Source: Paenibacillus tyrphae
GTDB taxonomy: Bacteria > Bacillota > Bacilli > Paenibacillales > NBRC-103111
Direction: 5' to 3'
DNA length: 64,000 bases
Assembly: GCF_027925525.1 (NCBI RefSeq)
Contig: NZ_BSDJ01000004.1
Span: forward strand, 305,298-369,297
Of the stretch, positions 26,116-34,440 are shown one piece after another. How positions within the stretch are numbered: position 1 is the stretch's first letter; each line of letters starts with the position of its first letter. The position numbers were made by a program, and so were the translations under genes. The notes below the pieces were generated by a model that searched no databases, was not told where the DNA came from, and saw only the letters and a program-made list of their open reading frames with translations.

Positions 26116-26970
26116 TTAATTGCCGGGTTCGCTTCGATCGGAGCGGCGGAACAAACCCATGACGCCAACGGTCTCGGTGATATTGACGAAAGCCTGCGGA
26201 TCCCATTGGCGCACCAGGTTTTGCAGTTCGTTCAATTCGTAGCGTGTCGTCACCGTCATCAGCATATGCTGCGGCTCCTTCGTATATGCTCCTTCGGTAT
26301 CGATGACCGTGACGCCGCGCTTGAGCTTCTGCATTTTTTTCAGGAGCAAATCTTTTTTCTTGGTGATGATGAAGACGGTTACCTTCAGATGCCGGATATG
26401 AATCGTATCGATGACTTTGCCTGTAATGAACATGGACAGCATGGAGTACAGGGCCAAGTCCCAGTTGTTTTTGAACAAGCCGAGCGCCACGATCACAATG
26501 CCGTTCAGACCGAACAGAGACGTGCCCAGAGAAAAATCCCGTTTGCGCGTGAGGATGGAAGCGATGATGTCAAAGCCGCCGGTCGATCCGCCCACCCGCA
26601 TCGAAATGCCGGTTCCGAGCCCGACCAGCACCCCCCCGGCAACGGAAGAGATGATTAAATCTTTGCTGACGGTCATCAGGGGGATCAGCTGCATGAACCA
26701 AGTGGTTAATATAACCGAGACGACGCTCAAAATAATAAATTTGCGCCCGAGCGTCAGCAGTCCCCAGATCAGAAGCGGCGCATTAAAAATAAGAAACAAA
26801 AGCGAAATATTCCAATCCGTAAAATAACCGACCAGCATGGATACGCCCGAAATGCCGCCGCTGAGCAATTGATGAGGAATCAAGAACAGGTTGAAACTCG
26901 ACGCGATCAGAGCCGCGCCAAGAAGACAGGCGATTAAAGAACCGGTCCAGGAACGTTGAAGCTGAAACAT
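26116..26970 (-). CDS. YitT-family membrane protein (DUF161 + DUF2179)
   Basis: A 284-residue protein with five or six hydrophobic helices (residues about 8-175, YitT_membrane/DUF161) containing the family motif RVGGSTGGFDIIA. A soluble C-terminal DUF2179 domain (about 205-270) follows, where KRGVTVIDTEGAYTKEPQHM and TTRYELNELQNLVRQWDP are typical. Function is unknown; Bacillus carries several paralogues. GGGAGGTGCATTC precedes the ATG. Monocistronic. Confidence 0.92.
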   Translation of the reverse strand: MFQLQRSWTGSLIACLLGAALIASSFNLFLIPHQLLSGGISGVSMLVGYFTDWNISLLFLIFNAPLLIWGLLTLGRKFIILSVVSVILTTWFMQLIPLMTVSKDLIISSVAGGVLVGLGTGISMRVGGSTGGFDIIASILTRKRDFSLGTSLFGLNGIVIVALGLFKNNWDLALYSMLSMFITGKVIDTIHIRHLKVTVFIITKKKDLLLKKMQKLKRGVTVIDTEGAYTKEPQHMLMTVTTRYELNELQNLVRQWDPQAFVNITETVGVMGLFRRSDRSEPGN

Positions 26971-27040
26971 GAATGCACCTCCCGCATGCTTTTAGTATGA
27001 AGCGTTTTTACCGTTTTGAACCCCCGAAAGCCGAAAAAGA

Positions 27041-27073
27041 GCCAAGCTTCCCTTGGTTAAGGGAAAGCTTGGC
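27041..27073 (-). terminator. Terminator after the DUF4247 gene
   Basis: GCCAAGCTTTCCCTT / AAGGGAAGCTTGGC stem then CTCTTTTT on the minus strand. Confidence 0.85.
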
Positions 27074-27077
27074 GGTC

Positions 27078-27866
27078 TTATTTGCGCTTGAACGATCCGG
27101 AACGCGAGCTTGTGCTCGGTTTCGAGGAACCGGAGGAAGGCGTCTTATAAGTCGGTTTGGAGCCGTCACTCTTTCTGGCCGAATCCCCTACGGACGAATT
27201 GCTCTTCGGTGGAGTGCCGGTTTGCGGATTCGACGGTGTGGTACTTTGGGAATTTGACGGCGTTGTGGTCTGCGGATTCGACGGCGTCGTGGAAAAGCTT
27301 CCCTTGCGGTCCGACGTCGAAGGCTGCGGCTTGGTCGTCGAGCCTGTCGAGCCCGCCGAACCCGGGTATGGGACGGATTGATACCTGCCGTAATCGTTAT
27401 AACGTTTGCTTGACGTGTATCCCTTGTAATCATAGCCCGTGCCGCGGCTGTTGTTGAACCATCCGCCGCCGAACAGGGATTGCAGCAGCGTTGCCGCAAC
27501 ATAGCCCTGAAGAAACGAGGAGCTATAGTTTTCTTTGGCGTATTGGATAGAATCGACCTCGACCAAGGTGGTTCCTTCGGTGTTCGGGTCCTTCTGTACG
27601 TTGACGATTTTATTATCGTAGACCAGGAACATCCGTTCTTCCGAATCCTTGCTCATTTCGGTCGGCTTTTCCTTATCTGCGATTTCCTTGGCGACGGTCG
27701 GCACGTCTTTTCCCGCGACGGAATAAATTTTAGCCGTGCTTTTTCCTTGCCCTTGAACGTCAATTAACGAATAGTTGTCTTTAATGTAGTTGCCGGCGTC
27801 GCCGCAAGCGGCCAGCAACGTAAATACCAGCAGGATGGCAATCCATTTGGACAATTTGTTGATCAT
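27078..27866 (-). CDS. DUF4247 lipoprotein
   Basis: A 262-residue exported lipoprotein. The signal peptide ends in a lipobox LLAAC with the lipidated Cys near residue 21. The DUF4247 domain (about 25-140) includes NYIKDNYSLIDVQG and DEERMFLVYDN-like segments and a GGGWFNNSRG stretch. The C-terminal 110 residues are low-complexity Ser/Thr/Pro with repeated TTPSNPQ units, suited to spanning the wall. GGAGGTGACC precedes the ATG. It follows a DUF4178 gene by about 60 nt, a pairing I know from Bacillales loci linked to polyamine synthesis; those other partners are absent here. Confidence 0.85.
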   Translation of the reverse strand: MINKLSKWIAILLVFTLLAACGDAGNYIKDNYSLIDVQGQGKSTAKIYSVAGKDVPTVAKEIADKEKPTEMSKDSEERMFLVYDNKIVNVQKDPNTEGTTLVEVDSIQYAKENYSSSFLQGYVAATLLQSLFGGGWFNNSRGTGYDYKGYTSSKRYNDYGRYQSVPYPGSAGSTGSTTKPQPSTSDRKGSFSTTPSNPQTTTPSNSQSTTPSNPQTGTPPKSNSSVGDSARKSDGSKPTYKTPSSGSSKPSTSSRSGSFKRK

Positions 27867-27926
27867 GCGGCGGTCACCTCCGTTTCAAGCTGTTTATGAA
27901 TCCGATTAGGAAATGAGAACTAACGG

Positions 27927-28460
27927 TCATCGGGTACCCTTCATAAATTTAATTTGTCCCGCCGGTGTCGGGGAGCCCTCCATGGCGACATACTTTCCGT
28001 CCTGCCATTGCAGGAAGAAGTAACGGTTCTCCGAACCGAAATAGCGCCAGAACATGACCTCATCTCCTGCGCGGAAATCGGTGTTCCCTTCGACACGCAC
28101 CGTATCCGTGCGGTTATGCTCCATATGATAAGTTACTTCGCCGCCGACGTCGAGCACGGACGGCACGTCGTTCGGATCGTCAAGCGAGCCTTCCACAAAT
28201 TCGCATAAAAAACATTCGTACGTGCGCCCTTTTTCCACAAGCAGACATGATATATGCTTGCCGTTTTGCAGATAATATGCAAAGCGGTGCGGCGCAAACC
28301 CGCGGTCAAAATAAACGGCCTTCCCGGATACGACATATTCTTCAAGGTCTACGTTAAGAATATCGCCGACCATCGTTTCCTCCAGCGGATTCGTTGGCTT
28401 CACTTCCGGCTCCGGATTGTTGCTTTTAATAATTGAACCGACTCGTTTCCATATGGACAT
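27927..28460 (-). CDS. DUF4178 family protein
   Basis: A cytosolic protein of about 177 residues with the DUF4178 pattern (GDILNVDLEEYVVSGKAVYF, APHRFAYYLQNGK, YFFLQWQDGKYVAMEGSP). Possible starts are the ATGs at 28466 and 28460; AAAGGAG is 4 and 10 nt before them, favouring 28460. Biochemical role unknown. It is the first gene of a likely two-gene unit with the DUF4247 lipoprotein. Confidence 0.8.
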   Translation of the reverse strand: MSIWKRVGSIIKSNNPEPEVKPTNPLEETMVGDILNVDLEEYVVSGKAVYFDRGFAPHRFAYYLQNGKHISCLLVEKGRTYECFLCEFVEGSLDDPNDVPSVLDVGGEVTYHMEHNRTDTVRVEGNTDFRAGDEVMFWRYFGSENRYFFLQWQDGKYVAMEGSPTPAGQIKFMKGTR

Positions 28461-28545
28461 GGGCATTTCGCTCCTTTTCAAAATCGACGAATATAATTAT
28501 TATATACGATATTCGGCGAATTTGGGTTTCAACTTTGAACAATTC

Positions 28546-28574
28546 TGGAATATGGCTGCAGGGTATGGTATACT
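28546..28574 (+). promoter_or_regulatory. Probable cshA promoter
   Basis: TGGAAT (28546-28551), 17-nt spacer, TATACT (28569-28574) with an extended -10 TGG just before. It implies a long leader of about 135 nt before cshA. Confidence 0.5.
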
Positions 28575-28636
28575 ACTAAAGATATTCTTAAGTACGGCCT
28601 TGACTGTTCATATTGACACGGGTTGGAAGGTGTTTC

Positions 28637-28696
28637 ATGAAGAGATTAAAAATAGAAGATAGGAGCGCACTTAAGGGTATAGACAAAGAACCCTAG
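28637..28696 (+). CDS. Leader peptide upstream of cshA, 19 residues
   Basis: ATG at 28637 preceded by GGAAGGTGTTTC opens a 19-codon frame, MKRLKIEDRSALKGIDKEP, ending at TAG 28694-28696, 21 nt before the cshA start and just ahead of its ribosome binding site. The composition (Lys/Arg/Asp-rich) and position suggest a translated leader whose translation affects cshA. It could be a chance frame. Confidence 0.45.
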   Translation: MKRLKIEDRSALKGIDKEP

Positions 28697-28717
28697 AACA
28701 AAGGAGATTGAAATCAT

Positions 28718-30301
28718 TTGAAAACTTTCAGTGAATTCGGCTTAGAGCCAAAGGTACTTCGCGCAATTACGGAAATGGGTTTCGAGGAGTCGACGCCGAT
28801 CCAGGAAAAAGCCATTCCGGTAGCGATGGAGGGTCGCGACCTTATCGGCCAAGCGCAAACGGGAACAGGGAAGACCGCAGCATTCGGTATTCCGCTTATT
28901 AACAAAATCGACATTAAAGAAGAGCGTATCGTCGCTTTGATCATGTGCCCGACACGTGAATTGGCAATCCAGGTAGCGGAAGAGATCGAGAAGCTGGGAC
29001 GCTTCAAGGGCATCCGCTCCCTGCCGATTTACGGCGGTCAAGATATCGTAAAGCAAATTCGTGCGCTGCGTAAAAAGCCGCAAATCATCATCGGTACGCC
29101 GGGCCGTCTGCTCGACCACATCAACCGTAAAACCATTAAGCTGGACGACGTGCAAACCGTTATTTTGGACGAGGCTGACGAAATGCTCGACATGGGCTTC
29201 ATGGAAGACATCCAATCGATCCTGAAGCTTGTGCCGGATGAGCGGCAAACGATGCTGTTCTCGGCGACGATGCCGATCAACATTCAGAAGCTGGCTCAGC
29301 AATTTTTGAGCAATCCGGAGCACGTATCCGTCATTCCGAAGCAAGTTAGCGCGCCGCTGATCGACCAATCCTACATCGAGCTTCACGAGCGCCAGAAATT
29401 CGAAGCGCTCTGCCGCTTGATCGATATGGAAGCGCCGGACCTTGCGATCATCTTCGGCCGGACGAAGCGCCGGGTCGACGAGCTCTCGGAAGCATTGCAG
29501 AAGCGCGGCTATACCGCAGAAGGTCTGCATGGGGACCTGTCCCAAAATCAGCGTGACAACGTAATGCGCAAATTCCGCGACGGAAGCATCGACGTACTCG
29601 TTGCAACCGACGTAGCGGCTCGCGGTTTGGACGTATCGGGCGTTACCCACGTTATCAACTTCGACCTGCCGCAGGACCCGGAAAGCTACGTGCACCGGAT
29701 CGGCCGTACCGGCCGTGCGGGTAAAGAAGGCGCAGCCTATACGTTCGTTACGCCGCGTGAGATCGACCACCTGCATTTTATCGAGAAAATTACGCGTCAC
29801 AAAATTTCCCGCAAGCCGATGCCGAGCCTGGCGGAAGCCATTGAAGGCAAGCAAAAAATGACGGCAGAGCGCGTGCTGGAAGCAATGCAAAGCGACGACC
29901 ACAATCAATATAAAGGTCTTGCGATTTCCCTGCTGGAGCAGCACGATTCCGTTCATCTTCTGGCTGCGGCGTTCAAGCTGCTTACGGGCGAGAAGAAAGA
30001 CATCGAAATCGAGTTGACACCGGAAGATCCGATTCGTGCGAAGAAAAGAAGACCGGACATCCGCAGCAACGGACGCAGACCGTCGGGCTCTTACGGTACA
30101 GCTGGCGGCGCACGTCGCAACGATCGCCCTTATGGCGGTGACCGCGGGGGCTATCGCGGCGGCGACCGCAACCGTCGCGACGGCGGCGGCGGATACCGTG
30201 ACGGCGGCCGCGATCGCGACTACCGCGGCCGTTCGGACCGTGACAATCGCGGAGGGTACTCCCGTTCTTCCAACCGCTCGAACGAAGAAACACTGGTGTA
30301 A
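28718..30301 (+). CDS. cshA: DEAD-box ATP-dependent RNA helicase CshA
   Basis: A 527-residue RNA helicase that remodels RNA in cold adaptation, ribosome assembly and the degradosome. All motifs are present: Q motif with Fxxx[13 protein letters not shown], Ia PTRELA, Ib [52 protein letters not shown] linker follows, then an RNA-binding RGG/RDR-rich tail (about 445-525) with many Gly-Gly-Tyr/Arg repeats. TTG start after AAAGGAGATT. The long leader with a small peptide frame suggests post-transcriptional control. Confidence 0.96.
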   Translation: MKTFSEFGLEPKVLRAITEMGFEESTPIQEKAIPVAMEGRDLIGQAQTGTGKTAAFGIPLINKIDIKEERIVALIMCPTRELAIQVAEEIEKLGRFKGIRSLPIYGGQDIVKQIRALRKKPQIIIGTPGRLLDHINRKTIKLDDVQTVILDEADEMLDMGFMEDIQSILKLVPDERQTMLFSATMPINIQKLAQQFLSNPEHVSVIPKQVSAPLIDQSYIELHERQKFEALCRLIDMEAPDLAIIFGRTKRRVDELSEALQKRGYTAEGLHGDLSQNQRDNVMRKFRDGSIDVLVATDVAARGLDVSGVTHVINFDLPQDPESYVHRIGRTGRAGKEGAAYTFVTPREIDHLHFIEKITRHKISRKPMPSLAEAIEGKQKMTAERVLEAMQSDDHNQYKGLAISLLEQHDSVHLLAAAFKLLTGEKKDIEIELTPEDPIRAKKRRPDIRSNGRRPSGSYGTAGGARRNDRPYGGDRGGYRGGDRNRRDGGGGYRDGGRDRDYRGRSDRDNRGGYSRSSNRSNEETLV

Positions 30302-30309
30302 TAAACAGA

Positions 30310-30350
30310 AAGCAAGCGCGCCATCTTCAGCGTGCTTGCTTTTTTTTGAG
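30310..30350 (+). terminator. Terminator of cshA
   Basis: AAGCAAGC-GCG / CGT-GCTTGCTT stem followed by eight T. Confidence 0.9.
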
Positions 30351-30352
30351 CC

Positions 30353-30392
30353 AAAAAAAGGCAGGTCATGTACGTACTCGCACATGCCTGCT
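30353..30392 (-). terminator. Terminator of the YjcZ-like gene
   Basis: On the minus strand GCAGG-CATGT / ACATG-CCTGC followed by TTTTTTT. Confidence 0.8.
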
Positions 30393-30407
30393 GTAATACT
30401 GCAAGAA

Positions 30408-30506
30408 TTAGACAAAGAAGCTGCGGCTAACGATGACCAGCAGAATGAACAGAACCAAAATAACAGCGGTGGAAGTCCACCATCCTCCTCCTGCGAAACC
30501 ACCCAT
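30408..30506 (-). CDS. YjcZ-family sporulation microprotein, 32 residues
   Basis: ATG at 30506 preceded by GGAAGGAGGCTGGTCACT encodes a Gly/Trp-rich head (MGGFAGGGWWTSTA) and one membrane helix (VILVLFILLVIVSRSFFV). This is the pattern of YjcZ-like tiny spore proteins of Bacillales (Gly-rich start, FxLIVVLFILLVIIG-like end). It has its own terminator. The family call is by pattern; the gene itself is well supported. Confidence 0.8.
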   Translation of the reverse strand: MGGFAGGGWWTSTAVILVLFILLVIVSRSFFV

Positions 30507-30546
30507 AGTGACCAGCCTCCTTCCTGTATTTTACCACTAGAAACAG

Positions 30547-30566
30547 CATTATCCGGACGGATAATG
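30547..30566. repeat. Perfect 9-bp inverted repeat CATTATCCG-GA-CGGATAATG
   Basis: The dyad lies about 40 nt upstream of the YjcZ-like start and about 215 nt upstream of yesL. An outer AGAA/TTCT extends it. It has no T-tract. It could be an operator for the divergent microprotein gene. Confidence 0.7.
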
Positions 30567-30783
30567 GTTCTCATGTGCAAGTAGAGCTCCTCGGCATCCG
30601 GCGCGGGTATTCCTTGCTTGCCCATGGGACATTTCCACTTTGCGTACATAACGGATGACCGGGGGCTACTAACTGTGGTTGGTACTTTAGCATATGTTAT
30701 TTGCAGCATTAGGTATGGACGGCTACCTAGATGGAATGAAATAGGCTATAATAAAGCAATACAGATGAAGGAGGGCATAGGAT

Positions 30784-31575
30784 TTGGAATTTCGAGGAAT
30801 CATGGGTGGGTTTTACCGTATTTCCGAATGGATCATGAGACTATCGGTAATTAACGTATTATGGGTCATATGTGCCATTCCTTTCTTTTTCCTGGGGCTC
30901 GTTTTTTTGCAGTCTCAATCGGCCGATCAGGCACTGCAAACGCTTATATTGATGGCCGTTGTCGCGCCATTCACTATCTTTCCGTCGACGACAGCGATGT
31001 TCAGCGTGGCTCGGAAGTGGTTGACCGGGGAAGAGGATGTGCCACTGTTCAAGACGTTTTTCCGAGGCTATAAAGATAACTTCGTCCAAAGCTTGCTTGG
31101 CGGTCTGATTTATATTCTGATCGGCGCCATTCTGTACACTAATTTCCAGTTTTATGGGAATCAAATGGGAGCATTTGGCATTTTACGCTTTCTGGTACTA
31201 TCGCTCACCGTACTGTTGATCATTTCGTTGTTCCATTTCTTCTCGATCCTGTCGCACCTGCACATGAAGATTTTGCAAATCGTCAAAAACGCGCTGTTGA
31301 TTACGATCGGCAATCCGGTGCGGTCGCTGTCGATGATCGTGTTGAACGGAATCGTCCTGTATGTCAGCTTTAACATGTTTACGTTCCTGATTCCTTTTTT
31401 TATGGGCAGCTTGATCGCAGTCGTATCGTTCTGGCACTTTAACCTGATATTCGGTAAGCTGCAGGAGAAGCAACAGGAGCTGGCCGAGAAAGAAGCGGAA
31501 CAGCAGCGTCTGCAGACGGAAAATTCCGATGATCCGGTGGGGGCCGAAGCGGAGCGCAAGGCGGATAACCCGTAA
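30784..31575 (+). CDS. YesL-family (DUF624) membrane protein
   Basis: A 263-residue DUF624 protein with about five or six membrane helices and a charged coiled C-terminal tail (EKQQELAEKEAEQQRLQ). The N-terminal MGGFYRISEWIMRLSVINVLWV is the family signature, usually found near sugar ABC transporters; none is adjacent here. TTG start with GGAGGGCATAGGAT upstream and a TATAAT box near 30752. Function unknown. Confidence 0.88.
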   Translation: MEFRGIMGGFYRISEWIMRLSVINVLWVICAIPFFFLGLVFLQSQSADQALQTLILMAVVAPFTIFPSTTAMFSVARKWLTGEEDVPLFKTFFRGYKDNFVQSLLGGLIYILIGAILYTNFQFYGNQMGAFGILRFLVLSLTVLLIISLFHFFSILSHLHMKILQIVKNALLITIGNPVRSLSMIVLNGIVLYVSFNMFTFLIPFFMGSLIAVVSFWHFNLIFGKLQEKQQELAEKEAEQQRLQTENSDDPVGAEAERKADNP

Positions 31576-31612
31576 TTTTCCTCCGGTTCCAACAAGAAGA
31601 ACGGCGCAAAGG

Positions 31613-31641
31613 TTTACTTTCTCTATGGAGTGGACTATAAT
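31613..31641 (+). promoter_or_regulatory. Promoter of the probable 6S RNA
   Basis: TTTACT (31613-31618), 17-nt spacer, TATAAT (31636-31641); the transcript should start near 31648. Confidence 0.7.
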
Positions 31642-31647
31642 AGGAAT

Positions 31648-31835
31648 ACAACAAAATCCTGCGATGTGCGTTTCGGTTTTACAGTTGTTTTGAACCAATG
31701 ACTGTTTCTAGGGAGACCTACATTGAATCGCGGCTGTCATGCCCTCGAAAAGGGACTTCAAAACCGATTCTGCGGACACCCACCTGCGAGAGCGGGTTTG
31801 AAACACGAAATCGGACGGCATATGCGGGTTTTTTT
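31648..31835 (+). ncRNA. ssrS: Probable 6S RNA
   Basis: A transcript of about 188 nt predicted by a consensus promoter and a 3-prime T-run at 31829-31835. CCTGCGATGTG (31658-31668) pairs with CATATGCGGG (31819-31828) to close the RNA, as in Bacillus 6S RNAs, whose 5-prime arm reads CCTGCGGTGTTCG-like. Inside are a CGGTTTT/AAAACCG long-range pair, a CCCTCGAAAAGGG hairpin and a CCTGC-GAGA-GCGGG hairpin, leaving a central unpaired region able to mimic an open promoter. No coding frame fits. It could instead be a leader of the transaldolase gene, but the terminator-like end argues for a separate RNA. Confidence 0.62.
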
Positions 31836-31883
31836 GTTGCGTTAAAATGTTAGCGTTCACAATAAAAGAGAGGGATGTTGGAG

Positions 31884-32540
31884 ATGAAGCTCTTTATCGA
31901 CACAGCCAATGTCGAAGAAATCCGCAAAGCACATGAACTTGGTGTCATCGCCGGTGTTACGACGAATCCGTCGCTCATTGCCAAGGAAGGAAAAGATTTC
32001 TTCGAAACGGTGAAGGAAATCATCTCGATCGTCGGAAACCTGCCGATCAGCGCCGAGGTGATCAGCCTTCAAGCTGACGAGATGGTGGAACAGGGTAAAA
32101 AACTTGCTGCTCTTGGCGACGGTATTGTCGTAAAAGTTCCAATGACGGAAGAAGGACTGAAAGCGACGAAACGTTTTAGTGAAATGGGCATCAAAACGAA
32201 CGTGACGCTGATTTTCAGTTCGACGCAAGCTTTGCTTGCCGCACGTGCCGGAGCTACGTACGTGTCCCCGTTTGTCGGACGCCTTGACGATATTAACCAA
32301 ATCGGAATGAATTTGATTCAAGAAATCAGCGAAATGTTCAAGGTACATAACATCGGCTCCGAAATTATTACGGCAAGCGTACGTACGACGACTCACGTCA
32401 TCGACGCGGCGCTACTCGGAGCGGATATTGCGACCGTTCCCTATAAAGTAATTCAGCAAATGATCAAGCACCCGTTAACGGATGCCGGCATCGAACGCTT
32501 CCTGAAAGACTGGGAAGGCGCCAACCAAAGCACATTCTAA
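31884..32540 (+). CDS. fsa: Transaldolase / fructose-6-phosphate aldolase-like protein
   Basis: A 218-residue small transaldolase (TalC/Fsa class), forming Schiff bases with ketose phosphates. [16 protein letters not shown] starts the barrel, GVTTNPSLI and the catalytic Lys in [12 protein letters not shown] are present, and [11 protein letters not shown] follows. ATG 31884 is preferred, 9 nt after GAGAGGG. Many Bacillus homologues act as transaldolases rather than aldolases. Monocistronic. Confidence 0.93.
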   Translation: MKLFIDTANVEEIRKAHELGVIAGVTTNPSLIAKEGKDFFETVKEIISIVGNLPISAEVISLQADEMVEQGKKLAALGDGIVVKVPMTEEGLKATKRFSEMGIKTNVTLIFSSTQALLAARAGATYVSPFVGRLDDINQIGMNLIQEISEMFKVHNIGSEIITASVRTTTHVIDAALLGADIATVPYKVIQQMIKHPLTDAGIERFLKDWEGANQSTF

Positions 32541-32570
32541 CAACAAGCGGGACGATCCTTCGTCCAACGC

Positions 32571-32615
32571 AAACAGGGCCTGAGCTGCGCCTATGCGGCA
32601 GCAGGCCCTGTTTTT
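32571..32615. terminator. Bidirectional terminator, transaldolase / GNAT
   Basis: AAACAGGGCCTG / CAGGCCCTGTTT stem with a structured loop and T-run. Confidence 0.9.
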
Positions 32616-32620
32616 ATTTG

Positions 32621-33106
32621 TCACCTGCAATCTCGTTTCATTTCATGCCAGGGTATGCCGCCATGTTCGGACGCCGAAGACCGGATATACTGGAAGCCCA
32701 GGCGTTCGTAGAACGAAATCAAATGCTTCTCGCATAGCAGCAGTACGGCTTCAAGCCTGTCCTCCTCCGCTTGCTTCAGCAAAGCGCTCATCAGCCGGAC
32801 GCCGAGTCCGCTGCCGCGGTAATCCGGGTGGACGGCGACGGTCAGCACGCACAAGAACTGTCCTTCCGGGTCGCTGGCTCCGGTCTGTTTCATTTTTTCA
32901 TCAGCAAGGTTTTCGTGAGACAGGCGAACGGCATTGGCGATGCCGACGACCTGTCCGTTGTGCTCGGCTACCTTGAAATAACGGCCGAATGTCTGCAAGC
33001 GGTAATCGAACGCTTCGCGGGAAGCGGCGGTCTCCGGTGGATATGAAATGGCTTCTATGGCATAAGCTTCGGCCATATCGGCTGGCAGTGCTTGTCTTAT
33101 CAGCAT
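32621..33106 (-). CDS. GNAT-family N-acetyltransferase
   Basis: A 161-residue GNAT enzyme. IRQALPADMAEAYAIEAISYPPETAASREAF resembles arylalkylamine-type acetyltransferases, and LTVAVHPDYRGSGLGVRLM carries the acetyl-CoA Q/RxxGxG/A loop (YRGSGLG), then FYERLGFQYI. ATG 33106 follows AAAGGAG by 9 nt. Substrate unknown; amines are plausible. Confidence 0.88.
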   Translation of the reverse strand: MLIRQALPADMAEAYAIEAISYPPETAASREAFDYRLQTFGRYFKVAEHNGQVVGIANAVRLSHENLADEKMKQTGASDPEGQFLCVLTVAVHPDYRGSGLGVRLMSALLKQAEEDRLEAVLLLCEKHLISFYERLGFQYIRSSASEHGGIPWHEMKRDCR

Positions 33107-33346
33107 CAATGAGTTCTCCTTTGAAAAAGTAGGGAATGTAAAGCGAAATCGCAAACTTGTCCGGGTTTCGAATCATAGACTGGCTTCCATGTTAATATAC
33201 TGGTACCAAGGGAATCGCAGAAATCAATTTTGTACAAAATATGAACGGTTTTATTTCGTTAGCTCTTTCTCTTCCCTGCAAACAATGATATGATAAAAGA
33301 TAGTGTTAACCGGAATAGATTGTCACTTCATTGAGGAGGGAAGGCT

Positions 33347-33736
33347 TTGCTAAAGCGCACCTTAATCGGTCTCATTCGCAGCCACGAAACAACAGGAGAG
33401 AAGGCTAAGGACCCGGCTTTGAAGACCCGATACTATAAAATCTCCAAAGATCAGGCTTGGGATGAAGTCGTGAACATGTTCAAAAAGCTAAGCGGGTACA
33501 AACTTCTCCACGAAGTCAAGAACGTCGGCGAAATCGTAGTGGAACGGCGCACCATTACCGGCCGTACGCAGGATATCACCCTTACCATGTTCGGCATTAA
33601 TCCGCTCAAGACGGCGATCGATATTTATTCGGCTTCCCGCGGCTCATTAGGAGACCTCGGATCGAACTACAGGACGATCCTTGATATATATAGGCACATC
33701 GACAAGCGGCTGGCCGCTTATAAAATAAACGATTAA
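33347..33736 (+). CDS. DUF1499-like cytosolic protein
   Basis: A 129-residue protein with TTG start after GAGGAGGGAAGG. The C-terminal segment (IDIYSASRGSLGDLGSNYRTILDIYRHID) has the SASR-x-x-x-DLG-x-N pattern of DUF1499, and the middle has alternating strands (GEIVVERRTITGRTQDITLTMF). Role unknown. Monocistronic with its own terminator. Confidence 0.7.
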   Translation: MLKRTLIGLIRSHETTGEKAKDPALKTRYYKISKDQAWDEVVNMFKKLSGYKLLHEVKNVGEIVVERRTITGRTQDITLTMFGINPLKTAIDIYSASRGSLGDLGSNYRTILDIYRHIDKRLAAYKIND

Positions 33737-33738
33737 AA

Positions 33739-33778
33739 AAAACAGCGAGGAGCTCCATGGCTGCCCGCTGTTTTTTTG
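33739..33778 (+). terminator. Terminator of the DUF1499-like gene
   Basis: AAACAGCG...AGC / GCT...CGCTGTTT stem with seven T after it; usable in both directions. Confidence 0.85.
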
Positions 33779-33807
33779 TGTGTCATGACTGACGGTCGGA
33801 AGCGACA

Positions 33808-34311
33808 TTAAACGAGCTTTTTTACTGCTTCGATCGCGGCTTCGTAGTTCGGATGCTCCGTCATTTCGCCGAGGTATTCCACGTATTGTACGGTATCGTT
33901 TGCATCGATGACGAAGATGGATCTCATCAGCAATTGCAGTTCGTCAATCAGCACGCCGTACGCTTTGCCGAACGAGCGGTTTTTGTAGTCGGACAGCGTT
34001 ACGACTTTATCGATGCCCGCAGCGCCGCACCAGCGGGATTGCGCGAACGGAAGATCCACACTGATTGTCAGTACTACAACATTGTCGCCAAGTTTGGCAG
34101 CTTCTTCGTTGAAACGGCGGGTTTGCGCATCGCATACGCCAGTGTCCAAAGAAGGCACCACGCTGATCAGCTTCACTTTGCCGGCATAATCGGCAAGAGA
34201 TGCGGTCTCGAGCAGGTTTTTGTTTACTGTGAAATCGGGAGCTTTATCGCCTGGCTTAACTTCCGTTCCGATGAGGGTAATCGGGTTGCCTTTGAATGCC
34301 GCTTTTGCCAT
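33808..34311 (-). CDS. tpx: Thiol peroxidase Tpx
   Basis: A 167-residue atypical two-Cys peroxiredoxin, the usual length. The peroxidatic Cys60 is in [15 protein letters not shown] and the resolving Cys95 in the Tpx signature [12 protein letters not shown]. It reduces lipid and alkyl hydroperoxides with thioredoxin. Start ATG 34311 ([15 protein letters not shown]) fits the family; the AAGGAGG site is about 13 nt upstream. A TATAAT-like -10 lies near 34367-34372 on this strand. Divergent from a LysR regulator. Confidence 0.95.
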   Translation of the reverse strand: MAKAAFKGNPITLIGTEVKPGDKAPDFTVNKNLLETASLADYAGKVKLISVVPSLDTGVCDAQTRRFNEEAAKLGDNVVVLTISVDLPFAQSRWCGAAGIDKVVTLSDYKNRSFGKAYGVLIDELQLLMRSIFVIDANDTVQYVEYLGEMTEHPNYEAAIEAVKKLV

Positions 34312-34440
34312 GAGTACATGGGCCTCCTTCAAATTGAGAGAATGATTGGTATTTCACCAAAATATATTATAATCTTTTATAAGAGAACTTGTCCAATAGG
34401 AGTGCACAACTTTAAACATAAACAGGGGGAAGGAATAGCT

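Noticed and set aside
27188..27320. Short tandem repeats
   Set aside because: They encode the TTPSNPQ-type repeats of the DUF4247 lipoprotein and stay in frame.
30130..30290. Repetitive GC-rich stretch resembling a short repeat array
   Set aside because: It is the RGG/RDR-rich tail coding region of cshA; spacing is irregular and there are no spacers as in a CRISPR array.
28742..30709. 655-codon minus-strand frame across cshA
   Set aside because: The plus-strand helicase has every DEAD-box motif; the antisense frame has no domain and overlaps the separate YjcZ-like gene and two terminators.
34333..34440. Possible PerR box in the tpx/LysR promoter region
   Set aside because: Only one half of TTATAATNATTATAA matches; the other half disagrees at most positions and the match coincides with a -10 box.
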